Assembly: GCA_028280485.1 (NCBI GenBank)
Contig: JANQLS010000063.1
Coordinates: 1-63,934 of the forward strand
DNA length: 63,934 nt
Source: Planctomycetota bacterium
GTDB lineage: Bacteria > Planctomycetota > UBA8108 > JACQVS01
Direction of reading: 5' to 3'
Shown here: piece by piece, positions 34,694-43,734 of the stretch
How the letters are laid out: each line of letters begins with the position of its first letter
Position numbering within the stretch: position 1 is the stretch's first letter
Notes under the pieces: generated by a model
Told to the model about the DNA's origin: nothing
The model's input: only the letters and a program-made list of their open reading frames with translations
Database searches by the model: none
Position numbers and translations under genes: made by a program

Positions 34694-35887
34694 ATGACTT
34701 CTAACCTAGCCGCAAGATTAAGTCTTGTGATACTCGTTCTTCTGACCTTACCTGCATGTAATTTGTTTAAAGGACTTGAACTGGTGAACAGCACAAAATT
34801 CGGAGTTCTGCCCGGTGCCGATGGCAAAGAAGGCACAGAAATTAAAATCTACACACTGACCAACAAAAACGGAATTGAAGCTCGGCTCACCAACTATGGA
34901 GCGACCCTAGTTTCACTCAAGACTCCCGACAAAGATGGGAAACTTGACAACATCGTTTTAGGATTCGATACCTTTGAAGAATACCTGCAAGAAGGCAATC
35001 CTTACTTCGGTTGCACGGTCGGCCGATACGCCAACCGAATCGCGAAGGGTAAATTCACCCTGAACGGCAAAGAATACACTCTCGCGACCAACAACGGTGA
35101 AAACCATCTCCACGGGGGAATTAAAGGTTACGACAAAGTTGTTTGGAAAGCCGTCCCTCTCAACTTGGCGGATCTTCCCGGTGATCTCGAACATAAAATT
35201 TCTAAAGACCAAGCCATCACTTTTGCTTACAAAAGTAGCGATATGGAAGAAGGTTATCCTGGAAACGTCGCCATGTCCGTCACCTACGTTCTGACTGATG
35301 ACGATGAGCTAAGAATTGAGTACCATGCTACCACTGATCAAGCGACCCCTATCAACTTGACGAACCACTCTTACTGGAATCTTTCCGGTCAAAGTGGAAA
35401 GGGAATCCTAGATCACGAAGTGATGATCAACGCCCCTCAAGTCTTAGCTGCTGGCGCTGGCCTGATCCCTACGGGTGAATTAGCTTCCGTTTCTGGAACT
35501 CCTCTCGACTTTACAACTCCCCATGCCATCGGCTCTCGTATTTCTCAAATCACTCAAAAAGATTTTGAGGGTGGATACGATCACTGCTTTGTCCTCGCCG
35601 ACAAAGGGGATAAAGATATGGTTCACGCCGCAACCGTAACCCATCCCGGGACGGGGCGTGTTTTAGAAATTTACACTTCAGAACCTGCCATTCAGTTCTA
35701 TACGGGTAATTTCCTCGATGGATCTTTGACCGGCTCCGGTGGAATCAAATACGAGAAGCACCACGCCTTCTGTTTGGAAACTCAAAAATATCCAGATTCC
35801 CCCAACCATGCCAACTTCCCAAGTTCGATTCTAAAACCGGGTGAAATCTATCGTCACACGACGGTTCATAAGTTCTCCGCAAAGTAA
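34694..35887 (+). CDS. galM: Aldose 1-epimerase (galactose mutarotase), predicted lipoprotein
   Basis: The protein is 397 aa. A lipoprotein signal ends in LTLPAC with Cys22, so this mutarotase should be anchored outside the cytoplasm, unlike typical GalM. The fold is clear: RLTNYGATLVSLKTPDKDG, VGRYANRIAKGKF, NGENHLHGG, catalytic His in TNHSYWNLSG, and catalytic Glu in FCLETQKYPDSPNH. It interconverts alpha and beta anomers of aldohexoses, probably of sugars released by exported enzymes. ATG 34694 has GGAGG five bases upstream; an in-frame longer start at 34631 is less likely. A strong terminator follows. Confidence 0.93.
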   Translation: MTSNLAARLSLVILVLLTLPACNLFKGLELVNSTKFGVLPGADGKEGTEIKIYTLTNKNGIEARLTNYGATLVSLKTPDKDGKLDNIVLGFDTFEEYLQEGNPYFGCTVGRYANRIAKGKFTLNGKEYTLATNNGENHLHGGIKGYDKVVWKAVPLNLADLPGDLEHKISKDQAITFAYKSSDMEEGYPGNVAMSVTYVLTDDDELRIEYHATTDQATPINLTNHSYWNLSGQSGKGILDHEVMINAPQVLAAGAGLIPTGELASVSGTPLDFTTPHAIGSRISQITQKDFEGGYDHCFVLADKGDKDMVHAATVTHPGTGRVLEIYTSEPAIQFYTGNFLDGSLTGSGGIKYEKHHAFCLETQKYPDSPNHANFPSSILKPGEIYRHTTVHKFSAK

Positions 35888-35916
35888 TTCCTTTCGATAA
35901 AGAACTTAAATCAAAT

Positions 35917-35955
35917 AAAAAAAGGGGACGCTTCGAAGAAGCGTCCCCTTTTTTT
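35917..35955. terminator. Intrinsic terminator after galM
   Basis: AAAGGGGACGCTTC pairs perfectly with GAAGCGTCCCCTTT around a GAA loop at 35921-35951, with A-run before and T-run after. It works in principle in both directions; here it ends the epimerase transcript. Confidence 0.9.
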
Positions 35956-36064
35956 GTGAATTCGGTTTTAAAAGTTTGTTCTCTACGGTCGAATCGCTGA
36001 TGATAACTCCAGTTTATGGGCCTACTTTCAGTTCTAGTTTAAAATTCATCAGACGTTTGCACTC

Positions 36065-37849
36065 GTGACCACAGCTTTTTCAACTGCTCAAAAAAAACGC
36101 TCGCTCTTAGAAATTCTATTTGCTCCCATCCTAAGCCCATTGAGGCTTCTAAAAGGAGCGAGCCCGATCATCAATCGAGATTTTGTTCATCATCTGAGAA
36201 CAGCGCGGGCATTCAGAATCACCCTGATCACGCTTTTCACTTGTGGAATGCTCCCGTTACTCCTTTGGCCCGATCCCGGGCAACCGATGCCTGAAACGGT
36301 CGCGAAGCTTGCCTTTGAAACTTACCGAGGAACTTTCTTTGCTTCATTGCTGATATTTGTACCTGTGATCACAGCGAGTTCGATCGCTCAAGAGCGAGAA
36401 GCTGGCACCTACGAAATGTTAGCGATGACTCACATCACGATGTGGCAACTGTTAATTGGAAAACTGATAGCCGCCTCAGGTTATTTTGTGATCCTTATCA
36501 TTTTAACTTTCCCTTTAGCGTGTACGTTCTTTTTACTCGGTGGATCGGATGTATGGGATTTTTCACTCAGCCTTCTCGCGATGGCGATCTTAGTTCCCAG
36601 CTTGGGCTTGATCGGCTTATCGTGTTCTGTTCGTAGTAAGAACTCAGCTAAATCGGTTTACCACGCATCCATCATCTCAATCCTCTTTTTGCTGGTAGCA
36701 CTCCAAGGAGGCCTCTTTGGGGGGATGGGCTTAACGGCCCTCGTCCATGGAATCTTTTCCAGAGAAATCGATCCCATCACGATGGGCTTCTTAGCGGGCT
36801 CCCTAGCTTACGCTGGGGCGGGAGGTGCCTTTGGTATTGATTTATTAATCTCAGTGAGAAGCCAAGCCCGAAGAGCCAAACGATTCTCGACGGCAAAGAG
36901 GAACTACAGAACTCCAGCTTTATCAGCCGCTCAGGGTGGAGCTCAGGGATCTAAAAAAACTCTTCCCCAGCTGAATCTGAGGAAACATATCCCGAGGACA
37001 AACTGGACGAAAACCATGCTTCAAAAAATGGAAGAAGGCATCCCTGATAGATGGAATCCCTTCTTTGCCAACGCGCTCCGTTATGAAGCCTTCGGTAGTG
37101 CTAATTTAAGGCGAATTCCATTTTGGACCCTCTTCAGCATCTTCTTCATCATTTTCTTAATCGTCCTTCCTCTGTACTTAAGCAATAAGAATAGTACAGC
37201 TCTACATATCGGTTTTATGGTGGGTTCGAGTGCTCTGCTTTTGTATTTAGTCGCCGCAATCCCGGGTCCGATGGTTTCTTCGATCGCCTTAGAAATGAAT
37301 CCTCTTCGTTTCGAACTCATACGAGGTACAAAACTGACGAGCTCCGACATCCTGAAGGGAAAAGCCCACACCATTATGAGCGGCATGTTTAATTTATTTC
37401 CTTTGGGACTGGGATTCTCCCTCATACTCACATTGTTGAGCTTAAGCACTATCGCTACTAACCAAGGCGATGCGGTTGAACTCTTAACTCTCGGTTTGAT
37501 CTTTGCGATGGTGTTTATAGTGCTCTCAGCATTTGGATTAGCAACGGCCTTTTTATCGACCGTTTTATTTCCCGTCACCATCCAGGCCCAATCGTTTGCC
37601 TATTTTATTGTATTCGGCTTTCTCTTCATTCTGCCGTGGCAGCTGTGGCTCTGGTTGCCCCAAGAGTGGGCGAGCATTTCAAGCCCTGCGATATCGTACG
37701 TCAATACCTGCCTGCAATTCAGTGCTGATTTTGATATAGAATCATTGGCTCATCTACTGATCGCGCTTTGCTTCATCACCGTCATAACACTGATCCAATT
37801 AGGCATCGGATTATTGTATTATTCGAAAAAACGCATGCGGGAAATTTAA
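36065..37849 (+). CDS. ABC-2 type transporter permease
   Basis: The protein is 594 aa with about 12 hydrophobic segments in two halves (about 52-265 and 350-590), separated by a basic cytoplasmic loop (SVRSQARRAKRF...). The SSIAQEREAGTYEMLAMTHI segment after the second helix is typical of ABC-2/gliding-type permeases. The two halves look like a fused pair of permease subunits. No ATP-binding subunit gene lies next to it, so the partner must be elsewhere. The start is a GTG at 36065 without a clear Shine-Dalgarno; no ATG lies nearby, so the start is uncertain. Confidence 0.83.
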   Translation: MTTAFSTAQKKRSLLEILFAPILSPLRLLKGASPIINRDFVHHLRTARAFRITLITLFTCGMLPLLLWPDPGQPMPETVAKLAFETYRGTFFASLLIFVPVITASSIAQEREAGTYEMLAMTHITMWQLLIGKLIAASGYFVILIILTFPLACTFFLLGGSDVWDFSLSLLAMAILVPSLGLIGLSCSVRSKNSAKSVYHASIISILFLLVALQGGLFGGMGLTALVHGIFSREIDPITMGFLAGSLAYAGAGGAFGIDLLISVRSQARRAKRFSTAKRNYRTPALSAAQGGAQGSKKTLPQLNLRKHIPRTNWTKTMLQKMEEGIPDRWNPFFANALRYEAFGSANLRRIPFWTLFSIFFIIFLIVLPLYLSNKNSTALHIGFMVGSSALLLYLVAAIPGPMVSSIALEMNPLRFELIRGTKLTSSDILKGKAHTIMSGMFNLFPLGLGFSLILTLLSLSTIATNQGDAVELLTLGLIFAMVFIVLSAFGLATAFLSTVLFPVTIQAQSFAYFIVFGFLFILPWQLWLWLPQEWASISSPAISYVNTCLQFSADFDIESLAHLLIALCFITVITLIQLGIGLLYYSKKRMREI

Positions 37850-37851
37850 AT

Positions 37852-37978
37852 TGTAGGTGCAGGGCCCATTAATGGCTAATGCTAAGATAATGCCTGCCCG
37901 ATTCCTGAAACGACGTAATGATTTAAAACGGTTCACGCATGCCCGGTAAACGGGCGCCCACAAGGGACGCCCCTACAG
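37852..37978. repeat. BIME-like composite repeat, copy 2
   Basis: A 127-bp unit from TGTAGG to CTACAG that starts right after the ABC permease stop. It is closely alike to copy 1 (10443-10570): GTGCAGGGCCCATTAAT on the left, GCCTGCCCGATTCCTGAAA in the middle, and CGGGCGCCCACAAGGGACG on the right. It nearly fills the gap between two convergent genes. Confidence 0.78.
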
Positions 37979-38004
37979 TGGGAATTATTAATTTAATTTC
38001 GCAA

Positions 38005-40065
38005 TCACTCAAAAATCACCAACGGATTATTGGGATAAAGCTTTGAAGACCCGGATAGCCAAGTCATGTCTTTCCCGTTGATATCCCCGAGTTGAACTTT
38101 CCTCGGAAATAACATCGAACATGCTTGAGTGAGATCTAAGTACTTCAAGACATTGAAGAGGGCGTTATCAACAGGTTTTGAACGGTGAGAACTCGGGAGA
38201 TTAGAGAACCAAAAATCGTTCACCCCCGGTTCAAAGATCCCTGCGTAGACCGAACACGTCGCCATATTTCGTTCGGCATAAAGGGTAATGTTTTGCTTTT
38301 CGAGTCCTTTAATCTTCCGTGTCGCTCGGATGGCTCTCCTGATATCTAAGACATAGGTCTCTTCTAGCGCCCGACCGATCAAAGAAAACCGTCGGCGAAT
38401 TTGATTCGCCTTCTTCGACTTCAAATCATCGATCCATCGAGTTGGGCCGACTCCCCTCGGGCAAAATAAAATGTAAGATTGATTCTGCTGGGTCACCAAA
38501 CGATGGACTGAAGCAAAGCTTTTTCGATTCTTCTCCGTTCTCTCTCCCTTAAAAGCGTTCATCAGTTTTCTCCAACCGAGTTCACTTTTAGAATCCAATA
38601 CGTGAAGAATAGTTTTTCGTCCTGCTTTCTTTTGTTTCCCCTCGATCACCCAAAGAGGAAGGTGAAACGCGTTATCGCTGGTCATCTCGAAACCACGAAC
38701 GACGAGCCCCATCTCTTCAAACTCCGATATCTTCTTGAGACTCAATGGTGCTTGTACGCGATCTTCATGATTCAAAACCTTTTTCAAGAGCACATCTTTC
38801 CACTTCGATTGAAGATTTTTAAGGGCTCCGAGATTCTTCGGCACTGTTGGAGCTTTAAAACCAGGAACAAAAAATTCGTGCGCTTGAGTGGTTTTCTCAT
38901 CTTTAGGTAAAGCTTTGAAAACTCGCAAATCTTCTACATCGAAATGCTTTTCTGCCGTCAATGTTAAGGGCTTCCCATCTTTTTTACCTTTGAGCCATCG
39001 TTCAAACCAATTGAAAGCGGGTACTCGCAAATCTTGAGTGTCCTTATGAGGGCCCTCCGTAATCAACAAGCCCAGATGGGATTTCTTATTGTAGAGTTCA
39101 TAAATCTTCCTCACTTTACTGTGACATCGAACCACACCGTCGAGGGGGAAAATCGTATCTTTATCCGTGTTCGCAAAAAGCAAGGGGCGAGGAGCAATCA
39201 AGGCCGCGAGGTTGGCGAAGTCCCATTTATAAAAGTTAACCGGATACATACAGTCGCAATGGCCTTCGATAACACCATTGACGACATGGTCTTCCATATC
39301 CGTTAAACCCGCAACGGGTACAAAAACTTGAGGGCGATCATCTAATGCAGCAATCCACCAAGTCCCGATTCCTCCACCACTTCGACCGGTCACTCCGATG
39401 CGTTGAGGATCGACATCGGGTCTTTGAGTTAAGTAATCAATTGCCCGAATGGAATTCCAAGCCTCTACTCCTCCCGGAGTATAACCCCGAGACATCCACC
39501 ACCACATGTCGTAGCGGTAAGTACCATGATGGATCCCTTCGATCTCTCCCAATTGAATCGTATCGATAACTAAACAGACGTAACCCATGCGAGCAAACCA
39601 AGTGGGGTGATGCTGGTAGTGAGTTTTATTACCGTAAGACACATTACCTTTTCTAACGCGACCGTGACCACAAAGGTAAAGAATGGCAGGTGCCTTCCCC
39701 TCAACTTTCAATGGACGGTACACATTTCCCGTGACGTAAAGCTTGGGCACAGATTGAAAGTGAACTTTATCAACAGCAATACCGAGATCATTGCGAACGA
39801 TCGTTCCCGTAACTTCAGCCTTTAGATCTCCCCGGGGAGGCTCAGGAAGGAGCCCCAACATCTCTTTAAGTTCATTTCGTAACTGAACTCGCTTTTTCTT
39901 CCACTGATCTAAATTCTCAATTCCCGTCAGGCAGTTCTCTTGAATGAGCTTCACTTCTTGCTTGAAGAAGTTTTGAAGCATTTGTTTCCCGACTTGAGTG
40001 TCCTCGGCAAGTCCAATGACGGGAAGAATCAACAATGTGAAAAGTGAAATTGATTTTTGGAGCAT
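38005..40065 (-). CDS. Secreted alpha/beta hydrolase (acetylxylan esterase-like)
   Basis: The protein is about 686 aa. The signal peptide is 1-20 (ending IGLA). A catalytic triad is visible: Ser229 in GVTGRSGGGIG, an Asp at 301 or 303 in FANTDKDTIFP, and His340 in TEGPHKDTQ. HGRVRKGNVSY near 134-144 may supply the oxyanion region. The C-terminal 300 residues form a second, less clear hydrolase-like domain. It probably removes acyl groups from polysaccharides outside the cytoplasm. The frame extends to 40170, but those residues translate a repeat (BIME copy 3), so ATG 40065 is used. Confidence 0.83.
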   Translation of the reverse strand: MLQKSISLFTLLILPVIGLAEDTQVGKQMLQNFFKQEVKLIQENCLTGIENLDQWKKKRVQLRNELKEMLGLLPEPPRGDLKAEVTGTIVRNDLGIAVDKVHFQSVPKLYVTGNVYRPLKVEGKAPAILYLCGHGRVRKGNVSYGNKTHYQHHPTWFARMGYVCLVIDTIQLGEIEGIHHGTYRYDMWWWMSRGYTPGGVEAWNSIRAIDYLTQRPDVDPQRIGVTGRSGGGIGTWWIAALDDRPQVFVPVAGLTDMEDHVVNGVIEGHCDCMYPVNFYKWDFANLAALIAPRPLLFANTDKDTIFPLDGVVRCHSKVRKIYELYNKKSHLGLLITEGPHKDTQDLRVPAFNWFERWLKGKKDGKPLTLTAEKHFDVEDLRVFKALPKDEKTTQAHEFFVPGFKAPTVPKNLGALKNLQSKWKDVLLKKVLNHEDRVQAPLSLKKISEFEEMGLVVRGFEMTSDNAFHLPLWVIEGKQKKAGRKTILHVLDSKSELGWRKLMNAFKGERTEKNRKSFASVHRLVTQQNQSYILFCPRGVGPTRWIDDLKSKKANQIRRRFSLIGRALEETYVLDIRRAIRATRKIKGLEKQNITLYAERNMATCSVYAGIFEPGVNDFWFSNLPSSHRSKPVDNALFNVLKYLDLTQACSMLFPRKVQLGDINGKDMTWLSGSSKLYPNNPLVIFE

Positions 40066-40100
40066 GGGAACTATCTGATGATTTTTATTGTGATTTACCC

Positions 40101-40208
40101 CTGTAGGGGCGTCCCTTGTGGGCGACCGTCCTCTAAACGATGAAACAGACATATGTAACTCGAATAGCACTTCCAGGAATTGGGCAGGGACGAGCCCTGC
40201 CCCTACAG
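40101..40208. repeat. BIME-like composite repeat, copy 3 (inverted)
   Basis: A 108-bp unit, CTGTAG...CTACAG, in the opposite orientation to copies 1 and 2. One end is GTAG + GGGCGTCCC-TTGT hairpin. The other, read on the minus strand, is GTAG + GGGCAGGG-CTCGT-CCCTGCCC, with a 5-base loop where copies 1 and 2 carry a long insert. With copy 2 it brackets the hydrolase gene. Confidence 0.75.
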
Positions 40209-40266
40209 GATAGAATTAGAAACGTATTACACCCAAAACTTTAAAACATCCTAAAACATCCCTTTA

Positions 40267-40328
40267 GGAGTGCGCAAGCCGAAGGCTTGCTTGCACGATG
40301 GAGCGGCCATTGCCGCGACCATTATTAC
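40267..40328 (+). repeat. GGAG-headed double hairpin, single copy
   Basis: GGAG + TGCGCAAGCC-GAA-GGCTTGC followed by ATGGAG + CGGC-CATT-GCCG and GACCATTATTAC. This is a single copy of the unit tandemly repeated at 61681-61873. It lies between BIME copy 3 and the terminator of the GrpE-like gene. Confidence 0.75.
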
Positions 40329-40331
40329 AGC

Positions 40332-40389
40332 AAAAAAAAGCGAACGTTGGGACTATCCTTTAGGATAGCTCCAACGGTCGCTTTTTTTT
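40332..40389. terminator. Intrinsic terminator of the GrpE-like gene
   Basis: An A-run, then GCGAACGTTGG and CCAACGGTCGC pairing with an inner ACTATCC/GGATAG stem, then nine Ts. It lies 12 bp past the stop of the minus-strand gene at 40402 and is symmetric. Confidence 0.85.
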
Positions 40390-40401
40390 AGCGCGAATTG
40401 C

Positions 40402-42225
40402 TTATTCTGATTTAATCGCACTGGCGACGACGACCTCTGAGGGTCGAAGCACTTCACCATCGATCAGATAACCACAACGACGTACGGATACGATAGTTCC
40501 AGGTTCTTGATCGGGTTTTGCGGGTGCTTCATCCACCGAAACATGCTTCGAGGTGTCATACTTTTCACCTAATGAACTGAAGGGTTCAACCCCTTCACAT
40601 TTCAGGGTGATCAACAACAATCCGCGCAAGTCTTCGAGGGCTTCGACGCGAGCTTTAAGCGAATCGATGGTCTCCTGATCCACTTTTTGAAGTTGGCCTT
40701 CAAGATTCAATCGTTCAGCTTCCATGCGTTCGAAATCGCGCTTACCCAAGAACCGTTTCATGAATCCCATGCGACGTTCTTGGCTAACCGACATGTCGTC
40801 AGGTTGTGAAGCACGGTTTCTTTCTCGCGCCACGAGTTCTTGAACCGAACCACGAAGGCGATGATCTAACGTATCAAAGAAGGTCACCATTTGAAGCAAG
40901 GTTTTCTTGCGTTCGTTATCGTGCTTCTCTTTAGAAAGTTCGGCATCACGACTGACCGACTGCACACGCTCATCAAGAACCTTTTCTAGGTGCTCAACGC
41001 GTTCTTGATAAATCTTTTCTAAATCGGCAATCTTATTGCGGAAGATCTTCTTTTGCGCTTCCACTCGTTGGTCGCCCATACGAATGGCATCGAAAACTCG
41101 CATCACTCCCGACTCTTTAGCCTGATCGAGCTTGCCTTGAGTTTCCTTAGTGAGTGCGTCCAACTTAGCGTCAGCTTGTGAATTTGCTAATTGAACTTTT
41201 TCGTCAGCTTCACGCTTAAAGAGGTCGAGCTTCTTATCGGCTTGCTCCACCTTTTCATTCGCTTCTTTGGTGACTTGTTCAATTTTTTCGTCAGCGAATC
41301 GCTTCGCTTCATCGAGCATTTGTTGAGCATCGCCCTTCGATTGTGAAACACGCTTATCGGTTTCATCTTGAAGAGCCGAAATCACCTGATCCACGCGGGC
41401 TTTTTCGGCTTCGCGCAATTCACTGATCATGCTCTCAACTCGTTTCCACTGATCGTCACGAAGTTCGCCCAGGGTGTTTTCCAAACGTTCAACGGAACTT
41501 TTATGATCAGCTCTGAACTCAGCGATCATCCCCTCAACTCCAGCTAAGCTAACCGGAGGGGCGTTGGTGCTGACTTCGCGTACATTCTCGTGAAGACCCG
41601 AAATTTCATCTCGAATGCCACTCAATGAATCTTGTAAAACTTGCCACACTTCACGCCGCTTAGCGTTGAGTCCGGCTCGATCCATCGTGCGTTGATCGAT
41701 CAAACGATAGATCCCTTCGATGATGGAGTTTTGCTCACTCGAAACTCCGCGAACGGTTTCTTTAACTTCGGTAGCGCGTTCATCTAAGCGATGCTTAACA
41801 TCATCCAACGCTTTAGATAAATCACCATTATTTGACGAAGCGACGGGCTTCGCTTTTGAATCTTCGTTTTCATTCAACACTTCATTGGACTCCTCACTCG
41901 GTTGGGAGGATTCAGTGATATCCTCGAGACTCACTTCTTCAAGATCGCCTTCAGAAGTGCCTTCATCAATATCCAGCACTTCAACCTCTTCGAGATCATC
42001 GTCGATGAGATCGACATCTCCCAAACTCTTCGTAATATCACCCTCACTGGTGTCACCGTCAACGACGAGAACATCCTCGGGTTCATCTGCAAGAAGTTCG
42101 ACTTCTTCTTCAACCTCTGGTTGATCGATGGAAGCCTTTAGACTCTTCGACTTCTTTCGCTTCTTTCCGATGCCACCCGCATCATCTTTAGCCTTGGAAC
42201 GCTTGAACATTTTCAAGAAACCCAT
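40402..42225 (-). CDS. Coiled-coil protein with a GrpE-like C-terminal domain
   Basis: The protein is 607 aa. A basic start (MGFLKMFKRSKAKDD) leads into a very acidic region (about 25-140) and then about 340 residues of predicted amphipathic coiled coil with LEA/apolipophorin-like repeats such as ADEKIEQVTKEANEKVEQAD. The last 75 residues, with LITLKCEGVEPFSSLGEKYD and GTIVSVRRCGYLIDGEVLRP, match the beta-head of GrpE, the nucleotide-exchange factor of DnaK. Normal GrpE is under 250 aa with a short coil, so this is not the housekeeping GrpE. It could recruit a DnaK homologue or use the fold for something else. ATG 42225 has GGGAG seven bases upstream. No dnaK or dnaJ is adjacent. Confidence 0.75.
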   Translation of the reverse strand: MGFLKMFKRSKAKDDAGGIGKKRKKSKSLKASIDQPEVEEEVELLADEPEDVLVVDGDTSEGDITKSLGDVDLIDDDLEEVEVLDIDEGTSEGDLEEVSLEDITESSQPSEESNEVLNENEDSKAKPVASSNNGDLSKALDDVKHRLDERATEVKETVRGVSSEQNSIIEGIYRLIDQRTMDRAGLNAKRREVWQVLQDSLSGIRDEISGLHENVREVSTNAPPVSLAGVEGMIAEFRADHKSSVERLENTLGELRDDQWKRVESMISELREAEKARVDQVISALQDETDKRVSQSKGDAQQMLDEAKRFADEKIEQVTKEANEKVEQADKKLDLFKREADEKVQLANSQADAKLDALTKETQGKLDQAKESGVMRVFDAIRMGDQRVEAQKKIFRNKIADLEKIYQERVEHLEKVLDERVQSVSRDAELSKEKHDNERKKTLLQMVTFFDTLDHRLRGSVQELVARERNRASQPDDMSVSQERRMGFMKRFLGKRDFERMEAERLNLEGQLQKVDQETIDSLKARVEALEDLRGLLLITLKCEGVEPFSSLGEKYDTSKHVSVDEAPAKPDQEPGTIVSVRRCGYLIDGEVLRPSEVVVASAIKSE

Positions 42226-42888
42226 GATCAATCTCCCATTACTTTGGGGGACCCCTTCTTTAAATCTTCGACTCTTCACTCAAAGAAACTCTTAAAGCGG
42301 AAAAACAATGTGCGTTGTTGAAATTAGCTTGAACAACAAGTTTCAACCACAATCAACACAACATAGTTAAATCCAAGTGAGAGAATCCAATTGAAAACAT
42401 GAAGCACCACCCAAATACTCATTGGGTGTCGATGATTAAAATTGGTAGGTCACTTCTTTTATTTAGAATCGATTCAAGCCAAACGGACAAAACTCATCGA
42501 GACCTACCTAAGCAACTGATTGAGCAAAAATCCTTCGACGAAAAAGCAGGATTCAGCCCGAGGGCTCAATCGAATAGATAGGCAATAAAAAGAATTCGGA
42601 TGCCGGGTTTCGAAGATACCAGTCCTTGAAACTGAGATTTTAATTTTGAATTAAAAATCAATCTCGAGTTGAGAATCCCTTGGGGGATCCGTGCTAGGGC
42701 TCCGAACAGGGAACATCAAGCTTAGGAACGGTTTGTTGGCTCGAATGCGAAACCTTCCGATATTGTTACCCCCATCATCATCGAAGGAGGCTCTGTACGC
42801 AAGCCTGGATTTGCCTGACTTTTTCCTTTAAGAAGATCCCTCAAAATCAGGCGATTTATGCCTTAAAGCGAGCCAGAAAAGAGGCTAA
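42226..42888. other. Gene-free region upstream of the GrpE-like gene
   Basis: About 660 bp between the 3' end of the SDR gene and the GrpE-like gene start. A 60-codon frame (42399-42581) has no Shine-Dalgarno or family features. No terminator, repeat or operator stands out. The promoter of the GrpE-like gene should be here. Confidence 0.35.
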
Positions 42889-43734
42889 CTAAGAACCCTC
42901 AGGAAATTCAAAATCTCGAAACCTAAAACTGAGTAATTCAGCAACTTTTTGGTTGGAAACCTTCTTTCCCAATGAGGAATGAGGAGAGTGAGATTTCCCC
43001 CACACCACCGGTTTCAGCCCACGATCAGCGAGTATTCGATCATAAAAAGATTGTCGAGTTAGAGGCTGCCCATTAGAGACGTTAAAAATCCCGGAGTCTC
43101 CTCGAAGGAGAAGCTGAGCGAGAACCTCGACGGCATCGCTTTGGTGAACGAGATTCAACCAACTGCTTCCATCGAATCGCTCTTTCCCCGCCTGGAGGTG
43201 CGCCACCTGAGCCGGCCCGCGAGAGGAATTATAGAGACCTGCTAATCGTAATAGGCAAAAATCAAGGTCAGAACCCTCTGCCTTCTCAAAGACTTGACTC
43301 TCCGCTTGAACCAATAGCTTTCCATTAGCAGCCTGGGGATCTGTAGGTGAAGATTCACTCACCCAAGATCCGTCATCCTGCCCGTAGACGGCACTTGAGG
43401 TGATCACATAAAAGCTTTGGGATCCGTCGGTTCGGAGAAAATCGAGAACGTTCCCAAGCCCTTCCTCGTAGACTCTTTGATAGGCATTTGCGCCATCCTT
43501 CGATCGCCCGGGCGCAGCACTGAAGACCACCCGATCCGCCCAATCCACCTGATCTCTCAACCGATCACGATCATTGAACACTAGCTCAACGGGTTCGATG
43601 CCAACAGATTTTAAGGAAGGAAACTCAGAGGTACTTCTTCGAGTCCCTCGGATATTCGAAACGGAGGATTCCAGGGCTAAACGCGTTCCTAATTCCGTGC
43701 CAAGCGAGCCACAACCTAAAATTAAGAGCTTCAT
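42889..43734 (-). CDS. NAD(P)-dependent sugar-nucleotide epimerase-like protein
   Basis: The protein is 281 aa with an extended short-chain dehydrogenase fold. The nucleotide-binding start is KLLILGCGSLGTELG (GxGxxG type), and a conserved ITSSAVYGQDDG segment supplies the Tyr; the usual YxxxK Lys is not obvious. It resembles the YeeZ/short NAD-epimerase group. Its ATG overlaps the stop of the DUF523-DUF1722 gene (ATGA), so the two are translationally coupled. The reaction is not known. Confidence 0.8.
   Translation of the reverse strand: MKLLILGCGSLGTELGTRLALESSVSNIRGTRRSTSEFPSLKSVGIEPVELVFNDRDRLRDQVDWADRVVFSAAPGRSKDGANAYQRVYEEGLGNVLDFLRTDGSQSFYVITSSAVYGQDDGSWVSESSPTDPQAANGKLLVQAESQVFEKAEGSDLDFCLLRLAGLYNSSRGPAQVAHLQAGKERFDGSSWLNLVHQSDAVEVLAQLLLRGDSGIFNVSNGQPLTRQSFYDRILADRGLKPVVWGKSHSPHSSLGKKVSNQKVAELLSFRFRDFEFPEGS

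Noticed and set aside
40066..40170. N-terminal extension of the alpha/beta hydrolase
   Set aside because: It translates BIME copy 3 (GRSPTRDAPTG); the signal peptide starts at ATG 40065.
42399..42581. 60-codon frame in the gap upstream of the GrpE-like gene
   Set aside because: No Shine-Dalgarno, signal peptide or recognisable motif; length is within chance expectation.
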